NCBI GenBank assembly: GCA_014324045.1
Contig: JACOMY010000020.1
Span: 29,297 to 80,981, forward strand
Direction: 5' to 3'
DNA: 51,685 bases
Source of the DNA: Rhodospirillales bacterium
GTDB taxonomy: Bacteria; Pseudomonadota; Alphaproteobacteria; Kiloniellales; JACOMY01
The notes under the pieces: generated by a model
Databases searched by the model: none
What the model was told of the DNA's origin: nothing
Seen by the model: the letters and a program-made list of their open reading frames with translations, nothing else
Made by a program: the position numbers and the translations under genes
Shown here: positions 7,402 through 18,700 of the stretch, in pieces
Layout of the letters: each line of letters begins with the position of its first letter
How positions within the stretch are numbered: position 1 is the stretch's first letter

Positions 7402-8727
7402 ATGACTGACACCCTCTTCCTCGGCGAGACCCGCAAGATCGATCCTAGCCGCCGACCGAGCGATAGCAGCCGCGACGGCGCAGAGATCGGCCCGACCGAC
7501 TTGGTATTGGGGGAGTGGCGCGCGCTGGGGCTGGCACTGCCGGATATGACGGTGCTCCGGGACTATCGCCTGGGGCGCGTGCGCAGCCTGCTGCGGGAAT
7601 TGGATCTGGCCGGCCTGTTGCTCTTCGACCCGCTTAACATCCGCTACGCTACCGACTCCATGAACATGCAGGCCTGGACGTCGCACAACTTCGCTAGAGC
7701 CTGCTTCGTGCCGACCGAGGGGCCGGTGATCCTCTGGGATTTCATCGGCTGCGCGCACCTCACCCGGCACCTGCCGCTGATTGAGGAGATCCGCTTCTCG
7801 GCCAGCTTCTTCTACTTCACCAATGCCGAGCACGCCGATGCCGATGCCGAGCGCTTCGCTGCCGAGATCGACGATCTGCTGCGCCAATACGGCGGCGGCA
7901 ACCGTCGCCTGGCGGTCGATAAGATGGAGCTTCCGGGAGCCTTTGCTCTGCAAGCCCTGGGGGTGGACCTCCACTCGGGCCAGCGGGTGATGGAATTGGC
8001 GCGGCTGATCAAGGACGCCAATGAGTTGCGGGCCATACGCTGCGCCGTCGCCGCGACCGAAGCGGCAGTCGACGAGATGCGGAAAGTTCTGGTCCCCGGT
8101 ATCAGCGAGAACGCGCTTTGGGCCGAGCTGCACCGTGGCAACATCGCCCGCGGCGGAGAGTGGATCGAGACCCGTCTTCTGGCCTCGGGCCCACGGACCA
8201 ATCCTTGGTTCCACGAGTGCGGGCCGCGGGTGATCCAGGATGGGGACTTGCTCGGCTTCGACACCGACTGCGTCTCGACCTACGGCTATTGCTGCGACAT
8301 TTCCCGAACCTGGCTGACCGGGGAACGTAAGCCCAGCGACGAGCAACGGCGACTCTACCAGATCGCCTACGAGCATATTCAGCGCAATATGGAGTTGTTA
8401 CGCCCGGGCGTTTCCTTCGAAGAGCTGTCGCTCAAGGGTGACAATCTCTCCGACGAGTTTGCGCCGCGGCGCTACTGCGTGAAGTTCCACGGCATTGGGC
8501 TTTGCGACGAGTTTCCGTCGATCCGCTACAGTCAGGACTTCGTTGCCGGGGTCTACCGGGACGGTTACGACCACCTGCAGCCGGGCATGACCTTGACAGT
8601 CGAGGCCTATATCGGCGCCGTCGGTGGCCGCGAAGGTGTGAAGCTGGAAGACCAGGTGCTGATCACCGAGACCGGTATCGAGAACCTGACTTCTCAACCC
8701 TTCGACGCCGACCTCTTGGCTTCTTGA
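7402..8727 (+). CDS. dddP: DMSP lyase DddP (M24 peptidase fold)
   Basis: A 441-residue M24-family protein that matches DddP, the enzyme that cleaves dimethylsulfoniopropionate to dimethyl sulfide and acrylate. The N-terminal ETRKIDPSR, FDPLNIRYATDS and GGEWIETRLLASGPRTNPWF (203-302 region) follow the known Roseobacter protein closely. The two-metal ligands are all present with the right spacing: D287, D289, D299, H363, E401, E416. The proposed general base is D369 in HGIGLCDE. One active-site aromatic changes (DEF for DEW). The ATG at 7402 has GGAG nine bases upstream; a GTG at 7351 would extend it by 17 residues. A sister Xaa-Pro-like activity is possible but less likely. Confidence 0.88.
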   Translation: MTDTLFLGETRKIDPSRRPSDSSRDGAEIGPTDLVLGEWRALGLALPDMTVLRDYRLGRVRSLLRELDLAGLLLFDPLNIRYATDSMNMQAWTSHNFARACFVPTEGPVILWDFIGCAHLTRHLPLIEEIRFSASFFYFTNAEHADADAERFAAEIDDLLRQYGGGNRRLAVDKMELPGAFALQALGVDLHSGQRVMELARLIKDANELRAIRCAVAATEAAVDEMRKVLVPGISENALWAELHRGNIARGGEWIETRLLASGPRTNPWFHECGPRVIQDGDLLGFDTDCVSTYGYCCDISRTWLTGERKPSDEQRRLYQIAYEHIQRNMELLRPGVSFEELSLKGDNLSDEFAPRRYCVKFHGIGLCDEFPSIRYSQDFVAGVYRDGYDHLQPGMTLTVEAYIGAVGGREGVKLEDQVLITETGIENLTSQPFDADLLAS

Positions 8728-8834
8728 CGAGGACGATTTAGCGTTAGCCTCCACTCTCAAAGGAGCGGAGGCCCATACAACAGGGATTAAAGCAGCCAGA
8801 GCCTCGATCCGGTGCCATCTAGGAGGGGCCGATC

Positions 8835-10100
8835 ATGATCGACAGCGACCGCACCTTGCTGCGTGCTCTGTTCGATGCCGCCGTGGAGTCCGCCATACCG
8901 GCCCCTGTCCTGGCATCCTATCTGCCGCGGCCGGCCAAGGGGCGCAACGTCGCGGTCGGTGCCGGCAAAGGATCGGCGGCCATGGCAGCGGCCGTGGAGG
9001 CGGCTTGGGACGGCGGCCCGCTGGAGGGCTTGGTCGTGACCTGCTACGGCCATGCCCTGCCCTGCAGCCGCATTGAGATCGTCGATGCCGCCCATCCGGT
9101 TCCGGATACCGCTGGCGAGGCCGCCGCGCGCCGCATGCTGGACCTGGTAAAAGACTTGGGGCCGGACGATCAGGTAATCGCCTTGATCTCCGGCGGGGGA
9201 TCGTCCCTGCTGTCGCTGCCGGCGCCCGGCCTGACCCTGGCAGACAAGCAGGCGGTCAATCGGGCCTTGCTGGCCTGCGGCGCCTCGATCGCCGAGATGA
9301 ACTGCCTGCGCAAGCATCTCTCGGCGGTGAAGGGCGGGCGCCTGGCAGCCGCGGCTTTCCCGGCCGCCACCGTGACGCTCTACATCTCCGACGTGCCGGG
9401 CGACGATCCGGCGGTAATCGCCTCGGGGCCGACGGTTGGCGACACCACCAGCTTGGCCGATGCCCGCGAGGTTCTGCGCCGCTATGGCCTGCAGCCGGGT
9501 GAGGCCGTGATGGCGGCCTTGAACGACCCGGCCAACGAAACGCCGGGGCCCGACGATCCTAGGCTGAGCCGAATCGGCGGCAGGATGATTGCTGCGCCTC
9601 AGATCTCTTTGGAGGCAGCCGCGGCCGTCGCCAAGGCTGCCGGGGTCGAGCCGGTGATTCTGGGCGACGCGCTGGAAGGCGAGGCGCGCGAGCTCGGCAA
9701 GGTCATGGCCGGCATCGCCCGGCAGGTGCGCCGTCACGGACAGCCCGGCGCGGCACCCTGCGTGCTGATCTCCGGCGGCGAGACCACGGTGACCCTGCGC
9801 GGCAAGGGCTGCGGCGGGCGCAACGTCGAATTCCTGCTGGGCCTGGCGGACGCCTTGAAGGGCGCCGAGGGGATTAGCGCGATCGCCTGCGACACCGATG
9901 GCGTCGACGGCGCTGCGGAGGTGGCCGGTGCCATGATTACGCCCGACACCATCGCGCGTGGGGCCGCCATCGGCCGCAAGCTGTCGGATGCGCTGGAGCA
10001 GAACGACGGGCATGGCTTCTTCGGCGCCTTGGGCGACCAGATCGTGACCGGCCCGACCTTGACCAACGTCAACGACTTCCGGGCAATCCTGGTGCGTTAG
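8835..10100 (+). CDS. Glycerate 2-kinase, GckA/TtuD type (DUF4147-MOFRL)
   Basis: A 421-residue type-2 glycerate kinase, often annotated as hydroxypyruvate reductase TtuD. It phosphorylates D-glycerate to 2-phosphoglycerate in serine-cycle, tartrate or glyoxylate metabolism. The N-terminal DUF4147 domain has VGAGKGSAAMA near 37, the SGGGSSLLSLP loop near 120, and RKHLSAVKGGRLA near 158. The C-terminal MOFRL domain has SGGETTVTLRGKGCGGRN near 313 and CDTDGVDG near 354. The ATG at 8835 has AGGAGG nine bases upstream. It lies about 100 bases after dddP on the same strand. A shared role in feeding three-carbon products of DMSP or glycerate into central metabolism is inference only. Confidence 0.92.
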   Translation: MIDSDRTLLRALFDAAVESAIPAPVLASYLPRPAKGRNVAVGAGKGSAAMAAAVEAAWDGGPLEGLVVTCYGHALPCSRIEIVDAAHPVPDTAGEAAARRMLDLVKDLGPDDQVIALISGGGSSLLSLPAPGLTLADKQAVNRALLACGASIAEMNCLRKHLSAVKGGRLAAAAFPAATVTLYISDVPGDDPAVIASGPTVGDTTSLADAREVLRRYGLQPGEAVMAALNDPANETPGPDDPRLSRIGGRMIAAPQISLEAAAAVAKAAGVEPVILGDALEGEARELGKVMAGIARQVRRHGQPGAAPCVLISGGETTVTLRGKGCGGRNVEFLLGLADALKGAEGISAIACDTDGVDGAAEVAGAMITPDTIARGAAIGRKLSDALEQNDGHGFFGALGDQIVTGPTLTNVNDFRAILVR

Positions 10101-10108
10101 AGCCCATT

Positions 10109-10130
10109 CTCTAACGAGACTTAGAGGTTT
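10109..10130 (+). terminator. Weak stem-loop after glycerate kinase
   Basis: CTCTAA and TTAGAG pair around the loop CGAGAC, followed by GTTTTG, starting nine bases after the stop. The stem is only six pairs and A-T rich, so its strength as a terminator is doubtful. Confidence 0.3.
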
Positions 10131-10233
10131 TGCTTCGAAAGCGCTGCCATACCTATCCCCCCTGCGACGTAGCGTTCTCTTCATCTGCATGTGCTAGAGC
10201 GTTCGGAAAGAGGGGAACATAGATTATATAAGG

Positions 10234-10296
10234 GCTTGGTGTAATGCCATGGTCCTGTTAGCCGGCAAGGAAGGGAGAGGGAGCCGGCGTGCGTGG
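10234..10296. repeat. Degenerate dispersed repeat, copy A
   Basis: This stretch (GCTTGGTGTAATGCC, then TGGTCCTGTTAGCCGGCA) resembles 47168-47220 at about 28 of the first 36 positions, and most differences are transitions. Its minus strand would encode the TPAPSP run that dispersed intergenic repeats often give in proteobacterial annotations. It borders a pseudogene. Confidence 0.5.
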
Positions 10297-10307
10297 GCAG
10301 GGCGGTC

Positions 10308-11175
10308 TCAATCCGCCTCGCCGCGCAGTACCGGGATCTTGTCGTAGAGTCCTTCGCGGCGCTGCTCGTTCAGCGGCCATCAGGCGCGCACGCGGCCGAC
10401 CTGTTTCAGGTCGATGACGGAGGTGATGACGGCCTTTTCGTCCGGCGCGGTGGCCGGCACCACGCCCCAGGGATCGACGATCACCGAACGGCCGACGAAG
10501 GCGATGCCGGAGGCCCGCTCCTTGCCAACCATGCCAGAGGCCCCGCCAGGAAGACCTGATGGTCGGCTGCACGCGAACCCACCAGCCAGTCCCAGTGATC
10601 GAAGCGTGGGCTCAAGAAGGCAGCCGGCAGGATTACCAGTTCGGCGCCCGCCAGGGCATAGGCGCGGAAGATCTCCGGAAAGCGGATGTCAGAGCAGATG
10701 CCGACGCCGAAGCGGCAGAGGCTGGTGTCCTAGACCTGCAACTGGGCGCCTGGCGTCACCTTCTCCGACTCCATCACCGCCTGTGGCAGGTCCTTGCGCC
10801 CGCTGGCGTCGAAGAGGTGGGTCTTGCGGTACTTGCTCAAGATCTCACCGGAAGGACCGATGACCGGCGCGGTGTTGTAGATAACGCTCGGTTTCTCGCC
10901 GATCTCGTAGAGCGAGCCTACGACGTACATGTCATGCTCCCGAGCCTTCTCCTGCAAGCGCTCGACGCTGGGCCCGGGAATGGTGTCCGCGATCTCCTTG
11001 TAGACCTCGGCCGAGGAGAAGCCGGTGCCGGTCCAGACCTCTGGCAGCACGCGCTTTGACTGCCGCGCGTGCCGGCGGCGTCCAGCATCTCCAAGCAGCG
11101 CGTCAGCGTTACCGCCTTGTCGTCGTCCTGCGCATTGAACTGCAGTACCGAAAGGGTCAGGGGTCACTCAGCCAT
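10308..11175 (-). pseudogene. Broken carbon-nitrogen hydrolase (nitrilase family) gene
   Basis: A near full-length nitrilase-superfamily gene can be followed from ATG at 11175 to a stop at 10308, but it is broken many times. The frame shifts right after codon 3 (ATG GCT GAG, then PLTLSVLQFNAQDD in another frame). It shifts again before VLPEVWTGTGFSSAEVY, and a TAG at 10730-10732 interrupts GAQLQV and DTSLCRFGVGICSDIRFPE. Later shifts and a stop separate SRAADHQVFLAG, IVDPWGVVPAT and LYDKIPVLRGEAD. The catalytic Glu (in VLPEVW), Lys (KYRKTHLF) and Cys (GICSDIRFPE) are all still readable, so decay is recent. An intact relative is at 31502. Confidence 0.88.
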
Positions 11176-11355
11176 GCCGTTCCTCATTACTTGATCAGGC
11201 CTGCGTCGAGCCTAACCTCTGTCGAAGCCGCTGGACAGTGCACGATTGGCGGTACCGACTCGTGAGACGCCTGCTTCTGACTCAACGCCGAAAAGATAAC
11301 GCCAACCATACCTCGTGAAATATCGGGGATGGGTTTAAACTTGGAGGACGAACCA

Positions 11356-11448
11356 AACTATGACCGGGCGCGCACTCGATCGCATCGTCCTGACCATCCG
11401 CGATCTGGAGGCGACAGGCTCTGCTTCGCGTGCCTGCGCTACGCCTTA
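11356..11448 (+). pseudogene. 5' fragment of a VOC (glyoxalase-like) protein gene
   Basis: Starting at the ATG near 11359, MTGRALDRIVLTIRDLEAT matches the usual first beta strand and helix of vicinal-oxygen-chelate proteins, which open with a metal-coordinating strand. The frame then gives SASRACATP and stops, and no later VOC motif is found. It is too short to function and appears to be truncated. Confidence 0.5.
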
Positions 11449-11714
11449 GCCGGCGCCGGGCCGTGCAGCACCATATAGAGGCTGTCGCGGGTCTCGGTCG
11501 AAAGGTGATCAATGGCAACCTGCTGGGAGAAGTGGGCGGCCGCTGCTGTGTCGAAGGCAGCGGTCGAGGCCAGCGACTCCTGATCAGCGGTCAGCAAGGC
11601 GGGTATTGATCGGCCGAAAGACTTCGGTGCGCAGATCGTCTGCCCGAGCACTGAAGGGAAGAAGCATCGGGAGTAGCAGGGACTTCAATGGTGTCGGTTC
11701 TCGAAAGGAGGGGA
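11449..11714. other. Unassigned stretch with a minus-strand fragment
   Basis: A minus-strand frame ending near 11440 reads FDTAAAAHFSQQVAIDHLST and TRDSLYMVLHGPAPA. It looks like the C-terminal end of a protein, but I cannot name it and its 5' side is not convincing. Together with the VOC fragment and the broken hydrolase it extends the decayed stretch up to the flavin reductase gene. Confidence 0.35.
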
Positions 11715-12341
11715 TCATCCGCCGCCGGGTGGGCGCTTCATATCGAAGAGAGTCTCGGCCGCAGCGTATTGTAGATAGCCCAAGCGCGCGACCGGTTTGC
11801 AGAGGCTTAGGTTGACTAGGCCGTCGACGATGATCCCGTCGGCGATGTGCACGCCCACGACCTCGCCTAGGACCATGGTGTTGCGCTCACCTGCCGCACC
11901 GCCGGGCAGCTCGACGATGCGCCAAAGCTTGCATTCCAGGTTGATCGGCGCCTTTGCCACCCGGGGCGGGGCAATCATGCGGGAGGGCGCCAAGGTCAAG
12001 CCAGCCAGGTCGTTCTCTGCCTCGCCATGGGGCAAGGGAGCAGAGGTTAGCACCATCTGCTCCTTCAAGTCCCAGGTCACCAGGTTGGTCACGAAGGCGC
12101 CGGTCTCGGCAACGTTTGCCAGCGAGTCCTTGTCGCGCCCTTCCCCGGCCTTGCGGCCGTTGGTGGCGAACATCACCATCGGCGGGTCCGAAGCTACGGC
12201 GTTGAAGAAGCTGTAGGGGGCCAGGTTCACCCGGCCTTCGCCGTCGATGCTGGTGATCCAGCCGATCGGGCGCGGCACCACGCAAGCCTTGAAGGGGTTA
12301 TGCGGCAGGCCGTGGTCGCCCTTTGCGGTCTCGTAGAACAA
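11715..12341 (-). CDS. Flavin reductase family protein (FMN-binding split barrel)
   Basis: A 208-residue protein of the flavin reductase-like/DIM6-NTAB family that binds FMN and either reduces flavin with NAD(P)H or supplies it to a partner monooxygenase. The N-terminal block PRPIGWITSIDGEGRVNLAPYSFFN (23-47, key residues PRPIGW, NLAPYSFFN) is diagnostic, followed by FVTNLV near 88 and VLGEVVGVHI near 155. The C-terminal CKPVARLGYLQYA is typical. The ATG at 12341 lies 45 bases after greA on the same strand, so it may be read through from there. No partner oxygenase gene is adjacent. Confidence 0.88.
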   Translation of the reverse strand: MFYETAKGDHGLPHNPFKACVVPRPIGWITSIDGEGRVNLAPYSFFNAVASDPPMVMFATNGRKAGEGRDKDSLANVAETGAFVTNLVTWDLKEQMVLTSAPLPHGEAENDLAGLTLAPSRMIAPPRVAKAPINLECKLWRIVELPGGAAGERNTMVLGEVVGVHIADGIIVDGLVNLSLCKPVARLGYLQYAAAETLFDMKRPPGGG

Positions 12342-12385
12342 AGAGCCTCCTTCGGTGCTACGGCCGCTTTCCTTGTCGATGGAGC

Positions 12386-12862
12386 CTAACTATAGCGAAC
12401 CTTCAGGATCTCGTAGGCCTTTTCGCCCTTGGGTGTATGCACTTCGACGCTGTCTCCGGTCTGTTTGCCGATCAGGGCACGCGAGATGGGCGCGGTGATG
12501 GCGAGCCTGCCCTTGTTCACGTCGGCCTCTAGTTCGCCGACGATTTGATATGTGGCTTCTTCGTCGGTGTCCTCGTCGACCAGGGTTACCGTAGCTCCGA
12601 ACTTCACGGTGTCTCCGGAGAGTTTGCTCACATCGATGATTTGGGCGCGGGCCATCTTGTCTTCCAACTCGGCAACGCGGCCTTCGATGAAGCTCTGCCT
12701 CTCGCGCGCCGCATGATACTCGGCATTTTCCGAGAGGTCGCCGTGCTGACGGGCTTCGGCAATGGCTTTGATGACCGCCGGGCGCTCAACCGACTTCAGG
12801 TGCTTCAATTCTGCCTCCAGCAATTGGAAGCCATCGGACGTTAGTGGGTACTTGTCACTCAT
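12386..12862 (-). CDS. greA: Transcription elongation factor GreA
   Basis: A 158-residue GreA, which enters the RNA polymerase secondary channel and stimulates cleavage of backtracked transcripts. The N-terminal coiled coil carries [18 protein letters not shown] near 38-55, including the acidic tip Asp-Leu-Ser-Glu-Asn. The C-terminal FKBP-like domain has [12 protein letters not shown] near 122 and ends in EILKVRYS. The ATG at 12862 gives the standard N-terminus MSDKYPLT; the frame is open further upstream but that part is not family-like. It follows carB by about 170 bases, an arrangement common in alphaproteobacteria. Confidence 0.97.
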   Translation of the reverse strand: MSDKYPLTSDGFQLLEAELKHLKSVERPAVIKAIAEARQHGDLSENAEYHAARERQSFIEGRVAELEDKMARAQIIDVSKLSGDTVKFGATVTLVDEDTDEEATYQIVGELEADVNKGRLAITAPISRALIGKQTGDSVEVHTPKGEKAYEILKVRYS

Positions 12863-13030
12863 ATAAGGGACCCTTTCACCGCTCCCTGTCTCTTTTCGGT
12901 CTCGTTCTGACGTATGGCAATAGATGGTGCTCCACATACTTTCACCGATCCTCGTCTCTAAATAGGTATCATTCTGTTAAGTCTGGCCCGATTTTATCCG
13001 CGCGGCAAGACGGCGCCTATAGACCTGCGA

Positions 13031-16294
<3,264 letters not shown>

Positions 16295-16658
16295 GGAAGG
16301 CTACACCTAACTGCTTTGTCTTGGGCGCAGGGATCTGGCCGCACGAAAAGATCGCCGAGATCTGGATCGCGGCGCACCGACAAGGCCATCCCACGCAATG
16401 CTGAAATGCGTTATTGCCACGCTCTAAGTCGGAAGCAAAGGATGCTCTGCGCAGGTCTGATAGTCGTGCATGGACTTGGTTCGGCCAGTTGCGGATCCTG
16501 GGCCAACGAGGCCGCCGCGAGGCAGAGTCGGCGGTATCCTGCTCAAGCGCCTCGGGCCACGTTGCAATTGCAGAAAGCGTTCGTCGACCGCCTTCCGCCC
16601 GCAACTGAAGCGTAACTTCAGGCGATCGTATCAAGACCTCCAGTCCTAATTAGGTAAA
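16295..16658. other. carA-carB gap without a recognised gene
   Basis: Some 364 bases lie between carA and carB, which are often much closer. Frames on both strands are open here but have no family features. Near 16606-16622 CTGAAG and CTTCAG can pair around a five-base loop. Stops in all useful frames and the base composition suggest non-coding DNA, possibly a separate carB promoter or the residue of a lost gene. Confidence 0.4.
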
Positions 16659-17855
16659 CTAGCCGGTGTCGTCCATCAACGCAACAAAGCGGGTGAAGAG
16701 ATGCTGGCTGTCCTGCGGCCCGGGGGAGGCTTCGGGATGATGCTGGACTGAGAAGATAGGCTGCCCTTCAACCCTCAAGCCTTCGTTGCAGCCATCGAAG
16801 AGGGAACGATAGGTCTCGACCACGCCCTCGGGCAGGCTGTCGGCATCCACGACGAAGCCATGGTTCTGGCTGGTGATCTCCACCCGGCCGCTCTCAAGGT
16901 CCTTGACCGGCTGATTGGCGCCGCGATGACCGCGGTGCAGTTTTTTTGTCTTGGCGCCCAGTGCCAGGGCCAGAAGCTGATGGCCGAGGCAGATGCCGAA
17001 GATGGGCTTGCCGCTCTCTACTAGGCGCTTCAAGGTCGGCAGGGCATACTGTCCTGTGGCCGCCGGGTCGCCGGGGCCGTTGGACAGGAAAATGCCGGTC
17101 GGCTCGTGGCTCAGGATCTCCTCGGCGGTTGCGGTGGCGGGGACGACGGTGACCGCGCAACCAGCTTCGGCCAGCATGCGCAGCATGTTCCGCTTGGCGC
17201 CGTAGTCGACGGCGACGACATGATGGCGCGGCGCCTGCTGCCGGCCGAAGCCCTGAGGCCAGGACCAAGCGGCCTCGTCCCAGCGGTAGGTCTGGCGCGT
17301 GGTCACATCGCGCGCCAGGTCCATGCCTTTAAGGCCCGGCCAAGCTGCGGCTTCCGCCACCAGATCCTGGAGCGGGAACTTGCCGTCGGGAGCGTGGCAG
17401 ATCACGGCGTTGGGCGCGCCTAGGTCGCGAATCTGCCGGGTGAGTGCGCGAGTGTCGGCGCCGACCAAGCCAATCATGTTCATGCGCACGAGCCAGGCTT
17501 CCAAGTCGCTGTCGCTGCGCCAATTGGAAGGTGCGCCAGGCAGGCTGCGCAGCACTAGGCCGCGGGCTGCCGGCATCGTGGTTTCCAGGTCCTCGGGGTT
17601 GGTGCCGACGTTGCCGACATGGGGAAAGGTGAAGGTGATGATCTGCCCGGCGTAGGAGGGGTCGGTCAGTATCTCCTGATAGCCCGTCATCGAGGTGTTG
17701 AAGCAGAGCTCGCCCACCGCGCGCCCGCTCGCACCGATGCCATGGCCCCAGAAGTGCGTGCCGTCGGCTAGCGCCAAGCAAGCCGTGGCGCCTTTGGGCC
17801 GCAGAATGACGGACGGCCCGTCAATGGTGGCGGCCGTTTTGGATTCATCTGACAT
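16659..17855 (-). CDS. carA: Carbamoyl phosphate synthase small (glutaminase) subunit
   Basis: A 398-residue CarA, the glutamine amidotransferase that feeds ammonia to CarB. The N-terminal domain has the family segments FNTSMTGYQEILTDPSYAGQI (key residues TGYQEILTDPSY) near 60-80. The class I amidotransferase domain carries the nucleophile elbow FGICLGHQ with Cys at 289, and the His/Glu pair in SVQHHPEASPGPQD near the end. I chose the ATG at 17855 (MSDESKT); a TTG at 17894 would add 13 residues. It heads the minus-strand carA-carB-greA group and is divergent from yqeY, with about 295 bases between the two starts. Confidence 0.97.
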   Translation of the reverse strand: MSDESKTAATIDGPSVILRPKGATACLALADGTHFWGHGIGASGRAVGELCFNTSMTGYQEILTDPSYAGQIITFTFPHVGNVGTNPEDLETTMPAARGLVLRSLPGAPSNWRSDSDLEAWLVRMNMIGLVGADTRALTRQIRDLGAPNAVICHAPDGKFPLQDLVAEAAAWPGLKGMDLARDVTTRQTYRWDEAAWSWPQGFGRQQAPRHHVVAVDYGAKRNMLRMLAEAGCAVTVVPATATAEEILSHEPTGIFLSNGPGDPAATGQYALPTLKRLVESGKPIFGICLGHQLLALALGAKTKKLHRGHRGANQPVKDLESGRVEITSQNHGFVVDADSLPEGVVETYRSLFDGCNEGLRVEGQPIFSVQHHPEASPGPQDSQHLFTRFVALMDDTG

Positions 17856-18149
17856 TTCCTGATCCGGACCTCTTGCCGGGCTGCTCTGATCCAAACGACG
17901 GTCCGAAGTCTTCCTTCGGCAGGGGGCCTCGGCTATACGAGCAAGTCGATTGTTTCTGTATTGCTGACCTTGAACCTGCTATAGAGCCTTTTTCTTGCCG
18001 CTGCAAGGGAGGCAGGGACTGTGCTGCCGCAAGGCCTGGGCATAGGAGGGGGTGCCATTTGCCGACTGGCACGCTAATGTCTGCCCCGTCGCGGTCGGGC
18101 ACCGGTGGCTCGCTCCGCATAAAAAGCGGGAGTTTCCTAGGAAAATGTC

Positions 18150-18611
18150 ATGTTGCGCGATCGTTTGAAGGACGGCTTGAAGGAGGCCATGAAGAGCCAG
18201 GACAAGCGTGCAGTCTCGACGGTACGGCTGATCCTGGCAGCCCTTAAGGACCGCGACATTGCCGCGCGCGGACGCGGCGACGGCGACGAGGAGGGGGTGA
18301 GCGAGGAAGAGATCCTGCAGCTCTTGCAGAAAATGGTGAAGCAGCGCCGCGAAACAATTGAGGCTTACCGCAAGGCAAAGCGCGACGATTTGGTCCAGCA
18401 GGAGCAGGAGGAGATCAAAGTGATCTCTCGCTTCCTGCCGCAGATGATGGACGAAAGCGAGATAGAAGCTGCCGTTGAGAGCGCGATGGCCGAACTTAAG
18501 GCAGACTCTGTCAAGGACATGGGCCGAGTCATGGCTGTCTTGAAGGAGCACTTTACCGGCAAAATGGACTTCGCCAAGGCCAGCGGCATGGTGAAGCGCC
18601 GTTTGGCCTAG
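18150..18611 (+). CDS. GatB/YqeY domain protein
   Basis: A 153-residue YqeY-type protein related to the tRNA-binding tail domain of GatB. It is cytosolic and largely helical; its role is not settled, but it is thought to bind tRNA or act near amidotransferases. The N-terminal LKEAMKSQDKRAVSTVRLILAALKDRDI (11-38; key residues KSQDK, STVRLI) and the C-terminal VKDMGRVMAVLKEHFTGKMDF (key residues DMGRVM, GKMD) are the family signature. It is divergent from carA and precedes dnaG, the classical alphaproteobacterial order before rpoD. The ATG at 18150 gives the usual MLRDRLK start. Confidence 0.93.
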   Translation: MLRDRLKDGLKEAMKSQDKRAVSTVRLILAALKDRDIAARGRGDGDEEGVSEEEILQLLQKMVKQRRETIEAYRKAKRDDLVQQEQEEIKVISRFLPQMMDESEIEAAVESAMAELKADSVKDMGRVMAVLKEHFTGKMDFAKASGMVKRRLA

Positions 18612-18700
18612 GGCCGTCAGCGCTCTCTTAAGGAAGGTATTCGCGCGAGAGGGTGGCTTGCAATTTGCATCGCCCTTAGGCCGTGCGATAAGCCATCGTT

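Noticed and set aside
8787-10190. Long minus-strand open frame opposite the glycerate kinase gene
   Set aside because: Antisense to a confident family gene; the composition is Arg/Gly/His-rich and no motif is seen.
10308-11175. Frameshifts read as sequencing errors
   Set aside because: Neighbouring genes such as carB, rpoD and dnaG are free of shifts over several kilobases, and this gene also has a nonsense codon. Clustered real lesions fit better, although reads were not available.
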